Assembly: GCA_027924585.1 (NCBI GenBank) | Contig: BSBM01000319.1 | Coordinates: forward strand, 5,423,001 to 5,487,000 | Direction of reading: 5' to 3' | Origin: Larix kaempferi | Lineage: Eukaryota; Streptophyta; Pinopsida; Pinales; Pinaceae | DNA: 64,000 nucleotides | Made by a program: the position numbers and the translations under genes | Shown: one piece after another, positions 33,444 through 44,322 of the stretch | Position numbering within the stretch: the stretch's first letter is position 1 | Layout of the letters: every line of letters starts with the position of its first letter | Notes under the pieces: generated by a model | Told to the model about the DNA's origin: nothing | Databases searched by the model: none | The model's input: the letters and a program-made list of their open reading frames with translations, nothing else

Positions 33444-34500
33444 TTGTTTTGGAAAGATCCTGGTGGTAAATTATTAAAATGCGTTGATGAGGATGATGCA
33501 CAAAGAATTATGGCTGAACTGCATAGGGGGGCATGTGGAGGACATCATTATTGGAAAGCCACTGCTAATAGAATTTTGAGGGCAGGCTATTATTGGCCTA
33601 TGCTGTTTTTAGATGTGTTTGCAAAGGTTAGAGCTTGTGTAGAATGTCAGCTGTTCGCTGGAAAGCAAAAATTATTGTCTTTACCTTTGAGACCTATTGT
33701 TGTAGATGGCCCCCTTTAGCAATGGGGATTGGACTTTATCGGAGAAATTCATCCTCCTTGCAGTGGACAACACAAGTGGATTTTGACAGCCACAAACTTC
33801 TTCACCAAATGGATAGAAGCCATTCCAACCAGAAATGCAACTGATAAGGTAATTATTAATTTTCTGGAGGAACATATATCAGCAAGATTTGGCTGTCCCA
33901 GGAAAATTGTGACTGACAATGTTGTAGCATTCAAATTTGCACCTTTGGTTCATTTTTGTGAGAGGTATAACATTATCTTAACGCATTCTACACCTTATTA
34001 CCCACAGGGCAATGGATTGGCAGAATCCTCAAACAAGAGCCTTATCAGAATTATTAAGAAATTATTGTCAGAAAATGAAAAGGCATGGGATTCAAAGTTG
34101 AAATATGCGATGTGGGCCGATAGAATCGGCACTAAGAAATCCATTGGTACCTTTCATTTTCAATTGGTATGTGGGACTGATGCTGTTTTTCTTGTTCAAC
34201 TTAGTTCGCCAATTATGAAGTTCTTGCAGGATGAGATTGAAGAGCCCAATGATGTACAAATAAGGATTTATCAGCTGATAGAGGTGTAGCAAACCAAGGG
34301 ATTGTTGAATGAAAAAGCTCAAGCTCATCAAAATAGGATTAAGACAATTTTTGATAGAAAGATAAAGGAATTTTCTCTCCAGTGATCTGGTTTTGAGATG
34401 GGATGCTAGGAGAGATGAGAAATCAAAGCACGGAAAATTCGATCATCTTTGGTTTGGACCCTTCAAAGTTGCAAAGGCCTTGCAATAATACTTTCATTTT
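33444..34500 (+). pseudogene. Element C integrase
   Basis: The HHCC zinc-binding region is recognisable (ELHRGACGGHHYWKATANRI, then VRACVECQ). After a TAG at 33717-33719 the catalytic core follows in 33729-34289 and retains the DDE residues: Asp in WGLDFIGEI, Asp in IVTDNVVAF, Glu in GNGLAESSNKSL. The C-terminal part degrades after 34290 with several stops. Integrase inserts the cDNA copy. The nonsense codon between zinc finger and core and the broken C-terminus make it non-functional. Confidence 0.9.
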
Positions 34501-35689
34501 GCAGAATCTGGAAGGTGAGGATCTGGTGGGTGGCCCTGTAAATGGGCAGTTCCTAAAACATTTCTTAATTAATATTTACTAAAGCCGTAGGTGGCTTAAA
34601 TCCGTTGTAAATACCGGTGAGTTGCAGTAGAAAAGAGGAATAATGACTCTATAGTCCAATGGAGAAAAGCACTGTTTTAAAATAATTTCATTCCAGCTAG
34701 CAGTTTAGTTGATTTTAGTTGTTTTCAGCCTTGGATAAAGAGCAGAAATGGTCTCAGATCAAACAGGTTACAGATTACTGGGGCAGAATTTGGAAGAAGG
34801 CACATGGTCTATGGTTCTTAGTGCTTTGCAAGAAAGTACTATTGCCTGTGGAGCCAGATGTTAGCACCTAAATTTGCTATGCTAAATTTTTCCAATTTCT
34901 CCAATCTTATGTTGTTTCATTAGCCTCCTTTTATTTTCAACCATAAAACCTTGTTTAATCTGACATTTGTTTCTATCCATCGTTGAGTCAGTTTGGTTTC
35001 TTTTATTTGTCTTTATTCAATAAGCAGTTGAAATTACAAGAATCCTTGATTATCTATGAAGAGAGTGTTTTCTATGAGTTTCAACCATGTCAAGAGTTGC
35101 TATGTTACAGGAAATCTCCATCTCTAGTAGCAGAATTATATTTTTAGGTGCATCTTGTTGTTGAAGGCGGTTTCAACTTCTAGTAGCAAAATTAACAGAT
35201 TTGCAAAGAAGCTTACTACAGGAAGTTCAAAGTTTCGATAATGGAAACCTTACCATGTACAATGGGTTTGCTACGCGAAATTTTTGGTTCTGATGAGGTA
35301 TTATGTAATAAAGGCCAAAAATTGAATGCCACGTCAGGTATGCTTTCTGATTATTTGAATTCTTAGTTTGATTATTTGTTAAACAATTAGAAAGGCAGCT
35401 TAATTCTTTCGCTTTTCAGCTGACGACCGCACATAAGTCCTAATTATACTTATCGCCATACTTTATCGTTATTCCGATTGAAATGTCATTTCAAAACTGG
35501 GAACTGTGCCACCAATCTTTTAAATTACTGCTTTTACCCTGATCTGACCCCTGTTTTCATCGTTCACATGGGAAATTTCGAATAACCACATTCCCTTACT
35601 TAAGTCACCATCCATTTTCACAATCTTTTCATCTGGAGTGTGAATACAATAAGCTGAGAATATACAGAATTCCTATGTTTGTTTTGTAA
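34501..35689. other. Spacer between pol and extra ORF of element C
   Basis: No coding domains. It may include a splice acceptor or promoter for the extra ORF: TTTGTTTTGTAAG lies just before 35692. Confidence 0.5.
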
Positions 35690-36313
35690 GGGTGGGGCCA
35701 TTGTCCATTACGAACCCAAAGGAGTTGAACTTTTAGAGGCATTCCCAAAATGTGGAAACTTGTTCAGAAGAGCTGGATGGTTTCGTTTATGTGAAAAGTT
35801 GGAGGGTTATAATCATGAGGTTGCAAGAGTTTTTGCTTAGTGTTTTGATGGTCGTAATGTGCAGCTTGGTGATCTAGTTTTTCAAGTTACAGAGGATTCA
35901 ATTGCTACAGTAGCAGAGCTTCCTAGAGATGGAGAATTGTGGTTCAAAAATAGGATTACCACTGGTGTGGATTACAATCAATTTCTGAAGATGAACATCA
36001 AAATCCTAACTAGACAAAGGGTATCCCTAGAAAATGGTTGAAGGATGAGTGGAAAGAGCCTCTAATCATGGTTCAAAGATACATTACATGCAAAAGCAGG
36101 TACACCATAACCTCTCTGTACCATATGCATTTTCTTTTGCATTTTACTGAAGAAAGAAGGATGAATCTGCCCTATTTTTTGTTAAAAAGCATGACCAAGA
36201 TGGGCTCTAGGGTTCAAGCGCACCTAGAAAATACAAAGCATAACGTTTTCTATCATGGTTTAATTAAACTGTTAATCTTAGAGGAGTTAAATAAGACTCA
36301 GAGAAGTTGGTAA
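35690..36313 (+). pseudogene. Element C extra ORF, N-terminal part
   Basis: From 35694 the frame reads VHYEPKGVELLEAFPKCGN, LFRRAGWFRLCEKLEGYN, then a TAG at 35838-35840. It resumes with VQLGDLVFQVTEDSIATVAE, GELWFKNRITTGVDYNQFLK. A frameshift near 36000 leads to KWLKDEWKEPLIMVQRYITC and YHMHFLLHFTEERRMNLPYF in 36038-36313. The order (short N-terminal helix, strand-rich middle, helical C-terminal half) recalls plant mobile-domain or transposon-associated proteins found near conifer repeats. That likeness is from memory only. Its role is unknown. Confidence 0.65.
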
Positions 36314-37410
36314 CATTTTCTATTCTGGGCGGGCAACATTTTCTATTCTGGGCGGGTTTTCAAACTAAGACACAAGAATCTTCTGAGGCTGAAAAGAATA
36401 CTCCTGTGAAGAAGTGAAAAAATCCAAAAAATTTAAAAGTCTTGTTAGGGATGCTTCATCTTCAAAGTGAGGGATAGAAGTAATTAGGGGGGAAACCAGT
36501 AGCGGCAAGAGAACAGTTACAATGGATAGGAAATTTGCTACTGGAAAGCAAGCTGAACAAGTAAATGAGGTCTTTGTTCCTTTGCCAGTAGAAAGAACTA
36601 GGGTTCCTAGTATTCAAGCTATCAGAAGTAAAACGAAAAAATTAGTTGCACCTGGGTTCAATATGCAACAAGAAGGTTATATTGCGAATACTCCTCGGAG
36701 GCCTCGTACTCGATCAACCACAAGGCAAATAATCCCTTTAACAGGAGTTACCGACTCTTCTTCTCAGCAAAAAGGGAAGGAACATGTTATTAGACCCAGA
36801 AGACATTTCCGAAGACTTACAACCAGTTCATGAGAAAAAGAAAACTAGGAAGTCAATCTTAGAGGAGTTAAATAAGACTCAGAGAAGTTGGCAACATTTT
36901 CTATTCTGGGCGGGTTTTCAAACTAAGACACAAGAATCTTCTGAGGCTGAAAAGAATACTCCTGTGAAGAAGTGAAAACATCCAAAAATTTTAAAAGTCT
37001 TGTTAGGGATGCTTCATCTTCAAAGTGAGGGATAGAAGTAATTAAGGGAGAAACCAGTAGCGGCAAGAGAACAGTTACAATGAATAGGAAATTGGCTACA
37101 GGAAAGCAAGCTGAACAAGTAAATGAGGTCTTTGTTCCTTTGCCAGTAGAAAGAACTAGGGTTCCTAGTATTCAAGCTATCAGAAGTAAAACGAAAAAAT
37201 TAGTTGCAGAACCTGGGTTCAATATGCAACAAGAAGGTTATATTGCGAATACTCCTCGGAGGCCTCGTACTTTATCAACCACGAGGCAAATAATCCCTTT
37301 AACAGGAGTTACCGGCTCTTCTTCTCAGCAAAAAGGGAAGGAACTTGTTATTAGACCCAGAAGACATTTCCGAAGACTTACAACCAGTTCATGAGAAAAA
37401 GAAAACTAGG
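36277..37410 (+). repeat. About 557-581-bp tandem duplication within the extra ORF
   Basis: CTTAGAGGAGTTAAATAAGA occurs at 36277 and 36858. Everything between matches to about 37410. The first unit has an extra 24-bp local duplication (CAACATTTTCTATTCTGGGC). The second has an added GAA codon. The two basic 103- and 104-codon frames (36522-36833, 37080-37394) are the same peptide twice with few changes. Similarity is high, so it is recent relative to the pol decay. Confidence 0.95.
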
Positions 37411-38110
37411 AAGCCAAAGAAACTCAAACAGCCAGTTCATCAGGAGGAAGATACTGATCAACCTTCCAAAATCGAGGAGCAGATTTCTAATGTTTCAACA
37501 CTTATTGAAAAGGTGTTGCATGAGTTTCCCGAGTTACCTGAAATTGACCACAATAACCAGTTTCATTTGGAACAAGAACAAGAATTGGAGGAAGTTGTTG
37601 CAAATTTACCTTGCTCAGAAAGTGGAAAGGAGCCGAAGAGAAATATACCAAACCTGCCCTACTCTAATAGTGAGGACACTGAAATAAAAGAAATTGACTA
37701 GGATAATGTAATAACATCATCTGATCCTTGTGTAACTTCTCATTCAAAAAGGAAGAAAGTTAATAAGATAAAGAAGCTACGACGAAATAACAAATGTGAG
37801 GTACTAATTAGACACCTTAAACAAGAAAATTCAGTATTGAAAGAGAATGGTGCAAAAGTTAGAGGTAAAATGGAAAGGCTCATTACTAAACATAATGCTT
37901 TATGTAGTAAGGCTCAGAAGATGTTTCAGCGAAATAAAAGGTTATGTAAGCACAGCAGGGTATTAAAGATCAAGTTGTTATAGGAAAAGCATAGAAACGA
38001 AGCAGAACATAATCTTAACCTTTTGGCAGAAGCAGTTAATTAGGCCTAGCAGGAAATAAGGTATAAAATCTCTTGTGAGAAAATACTTTGCAGGGGAGAC
38101 ACAATATCTC
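37391..38110 (+). pseudogene. Element C extra ORF, acidic and coiled-coil C-terminus
   Basis: 37345-37701 continues from the duplication with a Lys-rich, then Glu-rich segment (EEQISNVSTLIEKVLHEFPE) to a TAG at 37699. The same frame goes on with a basic stretch (SKRKKVNKIKKLRRNNK) and a heptad-like coiled coil (IRHLKQENSVLKENGAKVRG, KMERLITKHNAL), then stops near 37981 and 38041. Basic-coiled-coil tails suggest nucleic acid or protein binding. No function is assigned. Confidence 0.6.
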
Positions 38111-39027
38111 AGCTTGTGTTATTCATTGACTCCAGATTATCTGTTTCTATATCATTTTCTTATCCTTCCTTGTGCGTACTTCATATATCCTCGTGTACCA
38201 AGTCAAATCAGTGTAATACATTAGATGACAGGTTAAAGATTAAGTTTGTTTTCTTGCATTTGACGGATAGTAAACTAGGATTCTTAAATCAACTGATTGT
38301 GGTATGAGTTTAATATATCTACAGGAAGATTCCAGTAGCTAATGCAGATATCATCATCAAAGGATAATCTATCAGAAGATCTGCAAATTTCGTGAAAGGT
38401 CCTTTTCTGCAGCAGTTGAATTCAACATCTAGAAGATAAAGATAACTGGTGCTACTGGAACTAAGTCCAAGGTTCACCATCGATGAAAGCTACAGAATTT
38501 CCAGTAACAACATTCGTGTAAACCAAGTACATTTTGCTACAAAGTTTCTTTTGATGTCTTATATTTGCATTCCTTTGGTGTGGAGATGCTACTATTTTTT
38601 CATGGTTGGAGAATTCAGATTACATCCCTTACTAATATTTGATTACACCAATTCAGGTTGCCTCAAACTTTAATACTTAAAGTGCCACTCGACACTACTT
38701 GATAAACTAAATAGTGGTTGTATTGGTGACTCTGCATACACATACATGAGACGAGTCGAATGATTGAAGGAAGAATCTCTTTTAGTTCCATGGGTTCATA
38801 TTGAACAATATACATTATTTGTAATCAGAATTATTTCAGCATTGGTCACTGAAGGTAAAAACAGATATTTAGTTTTTCCTAAAAATAGATTTATAGTTTC
38901 TTCTTGCTGTGGGTGCATAACCTTCTAGCTCTTTTTACTGCTTTTAAGCACTGAAACAGTGAAAAGTTTAAAACACTCCTATATGTTTATGCTCATCTCT
39001 ACAAAATGGACATTAAGTGTTGCAACA
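38111..39027. other. Region holding the probable 3' LTR start of copia E
   Basis: On the minus strand a purine tract GAATGAGGGGAG (39028-39039 on plus as CTCCCCTCATTC) is followed by TGTTGCAACACTTAATG starting at 39027. This is the usual copia polypurine tract and LTR start, so an LTR runs left from 39027. Its other end was not found, and no genes are seen. Confidence 0.5.
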
Positions 39028-39399
39028 CTCCCCTCATTCTAATGAACATTTGTTAGAATGGTACCACTCAATAAAGTGTCGTGTAGACTCATTATTACCG
39101 ACGTTACTTTATATGTTAAATTAGTAAATATGTAACCAGTGGAACATTTAAATGATAGTCAGTGATGGTTAAACCACCTAATCAACTAGACTGATATAAG
39201 TGTTGCCTATGGTGATTTATGGTGCATGAGAGATGTATCATTGTAACATTCATAATAAAAGACTTTTGTTTATTATCTTTCTCCACCATTGTCTGTGTAA
39301 ACATGTGTCCCTAATTTCCTAAACATTTTGTTTTTTTACACGACGCATTTTTTTTCACCCTTATAAACCTATACTTGCTTAATGCCCTTTGAGAGGATA

Positions 39400-40400
39400 T
39401 TTGCTAGCTGATCTCAATTCCTAATATGACACTTCATTTTGTTTTGTATTTTCTCTATGATGTAGTGGTGATGAATCGTAACGTGCTTGGTTCTACCATG
39501 AAATATTGGGTTTTTCGTGAGTTGAATAACACACATTGACTGTAAAATAAGAGAGGTATGGCTTAAGTTTTTAAACTGTTGAAATCACCAGGAACCCTAT
39601 TGAGCCACGTTGCTTCACAAGTTCACTGTTGCTGCTTTGCACTATTTCTTTGGAGGACAATGCAATGGTCAGTGGCTTCATACGACCCCATGAGGTTATA
39701 CTTGATCCTGTGCTAAATGACTAACCTATGGTAGATATCTTTAATCATTGCAACCTACCAAATCTAGATTACAGGGCTCAACTAAGTTGACGTTATCATT
39801 ATGCATATATTTAAGATCAGAGTGTAATGTTCCCTTCACATACCTTAGGATTTTCTTTGCTGCCTTCTAGCAAATATCTTTAGGACAGCATTGACTGTAA
39901 AACAATGCCAACTGCATAGCTTAAATCTGGCTTGTTAGTGTTAATTTTTTAAGATAAATGATACTGCCTACCAGTTTTCGACAGAATGTTGTATGGACTG
40001 ACTTTGAATCTTTAAGAGTTCATAACTTCATCCCTGTTTTAGGAGTTGTCACTAATTTATAATAAACCATATAAAATATTTTTAATTATTGTTGAGTATA
40101 TTTAGTTTGGGACATGAAAATGTTGTCATCCTTTTGCCATACTTCAACCCCTAAGAAATACTGAAGCAATCCTAAATTTATTATTTCCAAAGCTTTATGT
40201 AGCTTTCCTTTTAATTCGTTTATCAATTTTTTGTTGTTGTGGAGGCCATAAACATATACAACCATAAATATTATGTCATGTTTATGTTTTGTTTTTATGC
40301 ATATATTTGCATTTAATGGGCTTCTTTTAAACTCATTTGCTTTCAAGTGATCAGCTATTTTTGCATACCAGGCTCTAGGAACCTACTAGAGCCTATACGA
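39400..40400 (-). pseudogene. Copia E reverse transcriptase end and RNase H
   Basis: 40346-40086 reads HDIIFMVVYVYGLHNN (catalytic YVDD changed to YVYG), LGLLQYFLGVEVWQKDDNIF and MSQTKYTQQ. RNase H pieces follow to about 39400: PDLSYAVGIV, GSKENPKVCEGN, a YMHNDNVNLVE block, PLTIALSSKE, then HEKPNISW. The loss of both catalytic Asp in YVDD, with stops, shows it is dead. Confidence 0.85.
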
Positions 40401-40869
40401 CACCTTTTTCAACTTACAAACAAGATGCTCAATCCCCCTTTACACAAAGCCTCGGGGCTGATTCACATAGCCTCTCTTCCAATTCGGGATTTAAGGCGGC
40501 ACTTTTGAATCTTGACATCTATTTGTTGAACAACATAATTTTAGCCACAGATGCAAGGATTTCTTCAAAACACGTCCTTTTTTTCATGTGAAACCTTTAG
40601 CCGCTACATTGCATTGTCTTTATCAATAGAACATTTATGCTTTGTTGTGTAGACCCATTTGCAACCTATAGTGCTTTTGCTGTGATGCAATTATACAAAC
40701 TCCCAACTTTTTTTTCTTGTTATTGAATTATTTTCACCGTTTGTTGCTTTGCCCTATTTTTGCTTTCAATCTGCTTCAAAAATAGATTGATTTGAGTCCA
40801 AATTTATGATGATTAAAGCAATGATTCCCTGATGTGACTTTCATTGTTGTATTCTCCTTGGTTTCTTTC

Positions 40870-42000
40870 CCTTTTCATTGGTTTAGGGGAGCTCTTGTAG
40901 CTTTGAATTGATACTTGTTTGCAAATACCATTTGTGGAGTTTCTCAAACTTTGGGGGTGTCTTGTCACTGCTAGCCTTGCTGTCACTAACTTTCTCCTCA
41001 TCATTCGTGCTGGATTGGTTTTATTTTCATGCCTTGGACTGATGTCATCTTTGGATTTTACAGGCTATGATACTTTTGATTTGTTGCTATTCTTCTTGCC
41101 TATGGTTCTCTTAAAAAAACACCTCTACGGACAATTATGCCTTTCTTTTCTAATTCAAAGAGCCTATATATCTCACTTATTCACTGTAGTTACTTAAAAA
41201 ACACTTTATTTCATTTGCAAGCTCATGCTTTTTTTCCTTCTTCTTTTGGCATATCTACACATGCTTTCCACCCAAAAATTCTAAGGTGACTTACTTTTGT
41301 TCCTTACTAGTCAATGCTTCTTCAAGTTTGATGTTTCTTACAACCTCAATGGGACTTCTGTTGAGTAGATACACTATAGTATGGATTGCTTTAGCCCAAA
41401 AATTGTTTGAGAGATAGTTGCTCTTAAGCATACCAAATCACATCTCCACAATGGTTTTATTCTTCCTATCTGCGCAACACCATTTTGCTAAGGTGTATGT
41501 AAGCAAGCAACTTGCCTGCAGATGTCATGAGTTTTACAATATTTGTAGAAGTCATTGGATTTGTATTCTCCCTGCCACCATTTCCAAGGCCCTTGACCTT
41601 CATCCCACTTTGACCTCTCAATTATGGCTCAAAACTCTTTGAGTTTCTGAATAATCTCTGACTTGTACTTGAGAAAGTATATGAACATTTCTTGAAAACT
41701 CTTCAATAAATGTAAATTATTTTGAACCTCCCACTGATGGAGTTCTGATATGGCCAGAAAGATGACGATGCCCCAACTATAATTGTCTGCTTTCTCTGTA
41801 TGCACCTTCTTTAACAATTTTTTTCTTACTTTTCTTGCCTAAAATTTAGTTTCATAGAAACCTTTTTTCTACCAAAAAAGAGGCAGCCACAAACCATAAG
41901 TTAGCTTCTTTAGAAGTACAAATCTTTGGTATTTATCATGTCCAAACATTTGGTGAAAGGGTTGATTTCTAGAATGATTTCAACTGCTAGCGTTTGTTGC
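40870..42000 (-). pseudogene. Copia E integrase remnant
   Basis: Reading the minus strand from about 41950 gives a pre-integrase block (FHQMFGHDKYQRFVLLKKLT), then MFIYFLKYKSEIIQKLKEF (core strand and helix). WDEGQGPWKWWQGEYKSNDF and a degraded HTP-QNGVAQ (integrase QNGVAER block) follow near 41500. At least six stops. The general order is clear; exact ends are not. Confidence 0.78.
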
Positions 42001-42100
42001 CCTATTGCTGTAGCAAGAAATATGTAGAGATCACCTAATACTTGTTATAAACACTCAGAAAGACCGAGGCAAACTGTGAAGAGCTATACATATAAGTTAT

Positions 42101-42932
42101 CTATTTTCAAGATTGTCACCCACAACAATTAATTGATCTCTTGTATTTTTGAGTCCTCTGAGGTTATTTGTGATCAAGTTGCTTTCTACAATCCATCTCT
42201 TGTCTTTTTGAATCCTCTGACATGATTTGTGATCAAGTCACCTTCTACAATCCTCAAACTATATTCTCAAATAAAGAATCTTGGTTTCATTGAGGTGTTG
42301 TACAAAGGATTCATGGCATTTCAAGCTTCTCGAGAGGTCTCTATATCTTGTGCATATGAAGTGATTGTTGGCTCTAAAATGGTTCTCAAAGGTTCTCATG
42401 CATGCCCACGTTAGTATAGTCTTATTAATTATACGAGACTGGTATATTCCACCATTTTATGCAAAGGACAGTCTCACCTAAAGCATCCAATCAATAGTTG
42501 CACAAATAGATAAGCACATGATAAAGCAATGACTTTGACAACATTTATGCTTAAGCGAATAATTATTCAATTAGTATAGAATCCATTAATACCAAACAAA
42601 AATAAGATCCATAACTAGTTATCATTGCAAGGAACACAAGATAAGTTACATGGGAAACCATCAAATCCCATTCATATTAAGCCAGTCTAATCTGAAAAGA
42701 GTACAACACCCATGAACCCAAATCTATACCAATCGCACATGATACACAAAGATCCCTTGAATCCAAGAATAGCCATCATCATCCCCTAATACCTTCTTGA
42801 AATAGTCTTAAATAGCCTAACTCATTGGTTAGGTCAGTTACAAAGAAGTTACGAAACAATTATCATTGTTGCCAAGTGGTAGGCACACAAGGGTTAGTTG
42901 CATATTCCTCCATTTGCAGAGATCTTGAGTGC
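42101..42932. other. Interval left of element D
   Basis: No domains recognised. Short repeat TGATCAAGT-CTTTCTACAATCC-TCT occurs near 42171 and 42231. It may hold the far part of the element F LTR split by D. Confidence 0.4.
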
Positions 42933-42937
42933 ATTAG

Positions 42938-43935
42938 TGATGCAGGAGCATTAATTCGACTTCATAGTGGAGAGGTCACATGCTGTGATCTAGGACTGCA
43001 TTTGGAATTAGAATGAATAATGGATTTAATAATCCAGGTGGACAACCTTGTTGTCAAAATTAGAGTTAGATATGGGATAGATAGCTATCAAACAGCTCCC
43101 TGCGAGGAGACTGAGCCATCTGTTCTAAGTTGTTGAATAAAAGTAGGGATTAGGTTCTCTAAAAATAGTAAAACCCTGAATACTAGGAAAGGTTTGTTAG
43201 ATTTTGATTAACTAGAGAAGGAGATCGACAGTGGGGTAGAAAAAAAGAAGAGTAGGGGATAGAAGAGGGCAAGAAATACAGAGTAGAGTTTAGAGTCGAG
43301 GAAGGAAATTGAATGTGATGTAAAGGATTACATACAGTAAATGACAAAGAATCATTGAATTTTCCTCTCTGCTGTGTAATTTCTCGATATGTTGCTTGCT
43401 CTGTTCATTAGGATATTCACGATATGTCTGTTATTATAAACTAAATGAATGAGTTTCAGAAGAGTATCAATTCAAGCCAATTTATAAGAATATGTGAAAA
43501 CGATAACAGAGGAGAACCCCTTCGACATTGCCATACTGTAAGTGTTGGGATCAGCGATCAAGATTTGGGCGAAGTCAAACAGAAAGAAATTGACAATCCA
43601 GATCGCAGCGAAAACCTGAGGCTCAAAAAAATTCGAGGATACCTTTCATTGCCGCTGAGGCTACGTGACAGCCAGTGTATGGAAGTGGAACGAGAGGTTA
43701 GTACGAAAAGTAGATCCATGTTCATTTTCGCTGGGCCTTTGGGCATATTAAAAATTCATATGGTGCTTAACATCATATGTCAAGTTTTTCTGTTGGGTGC
43801 TAAACAAAAGTAAAAGTGTTTAATCCACCAATTTGAGAGAAGTCTTGCCAAAAGAAACCTGAAGTTCCAAATATAGTGGCAGAGAGCTAAGTTTTAGCTC
43901 TGTCAATTAGTTTTTCACTATTATCAGCTGCATTA
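42938..43935 (+). repeat. Element D 5' LTR
   Basis: TGATGC...GCATTA, 998 bp. The 122-codon ORF inside (43445-43813) recurs in the 3' LTR only because the LTRs are nearly identical. Confidence 0.95.
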
Positions 43936-43937
43936 AG

Positions 43938-43949
43938 TGGTATCAGAGC
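43938..43949 (+). promoter_or_regulatory. Element D primer-binding site
   Basis: TGGTATCAGAGC, exact initiator tRNA-Met complement, two bases after the LTR. Confidence 0.95.
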
Positions 43950-43977
43950 TGATATCTGAGAGATTATAACATTGTAT

Positions 43978-44322
43978 ATGAAAGGGAAAATTTATTTTTC
44001 GCCTTCACCAGTAATAGAGGCAACAGAAAGTCTGAACAGTGATAATTTAAAACCAGACTTATTACCCTCAGTCATGGCTTTTAGAGTAGGACGGGGCAGA
44101 AGAGGTCGAGGAGGTAGACCTATAGCCAATGCAGAAGTATTGGAAGAATTGAGAAGTCTCAGAGAAGAGATGGCGGCCATGAGAGAAGCTGGAAGAAGGG
44201 ATCCTGTAGCAGGTGATATTAGTGAAAATGAACCAGAAGGTGAATCTGAACCGGAGGAAATAATAGAAGAAAATATTGGATTGAAGTTATTGAAGGCAGT
44301 CATTGGGGCCAGCTCAAAATAA
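43978..44322 (+). pseudogene. Element D gag N-terminus, closed by one TAA
   Basis: From ATG 43978 (or 44074, MAFRVGRGRRGRGGRP) the frame reads through a Gly/Arg-rich segment, a helix (EVLEELRSLREEMAAMREAG) and an acidic stretch. It stops at TAA 44320-44322, inside an A-rich stretch. The same frame continues directly into the large gag-pol ORF, so the stop is a point change in what was one polyprotein. Confidence 0.88.

Larger units (their letters stand above)
31093..38110 (+). mobile_element. Gypsy element C with a downstream extra ORF
   Basis: Plus-strand order is primer site, pre-RT linker, RT, RNase H, integrase (to about 34500), a 1.1-kb non-coding spacer, then an extra ORF region (35690-38100). 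Gag and protease are absent. RT motifs (VYNKMPFGL-type, here MYNKMPFGLMNARATFQRAM) resemble the Tat-type plant gypsy lineage, in which extra ORFs beside pol are known. No LTR pair could be matched. Many stops and frameshifts. Confidence 0.8.
39027..42100 (-). mobile_element. Copia element E, heavily decayed, minus strand
   Basis: Minus-strand translation shows, from high to low coordinates, GAG-pre-integrase-like, integrase, RT and RNase H remnants ending at a polypurine tract. There are many stops and frame changes. It is among the oldest elements here. Confidence 0.82.

Noticed and set aside
43445-43813. 122-codon ORF present twice (also at 49153-49521)
   Set aside because: It lies within the LTRs of element D; the copies agree only because the LTRs are nearly identical. 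No known domain.
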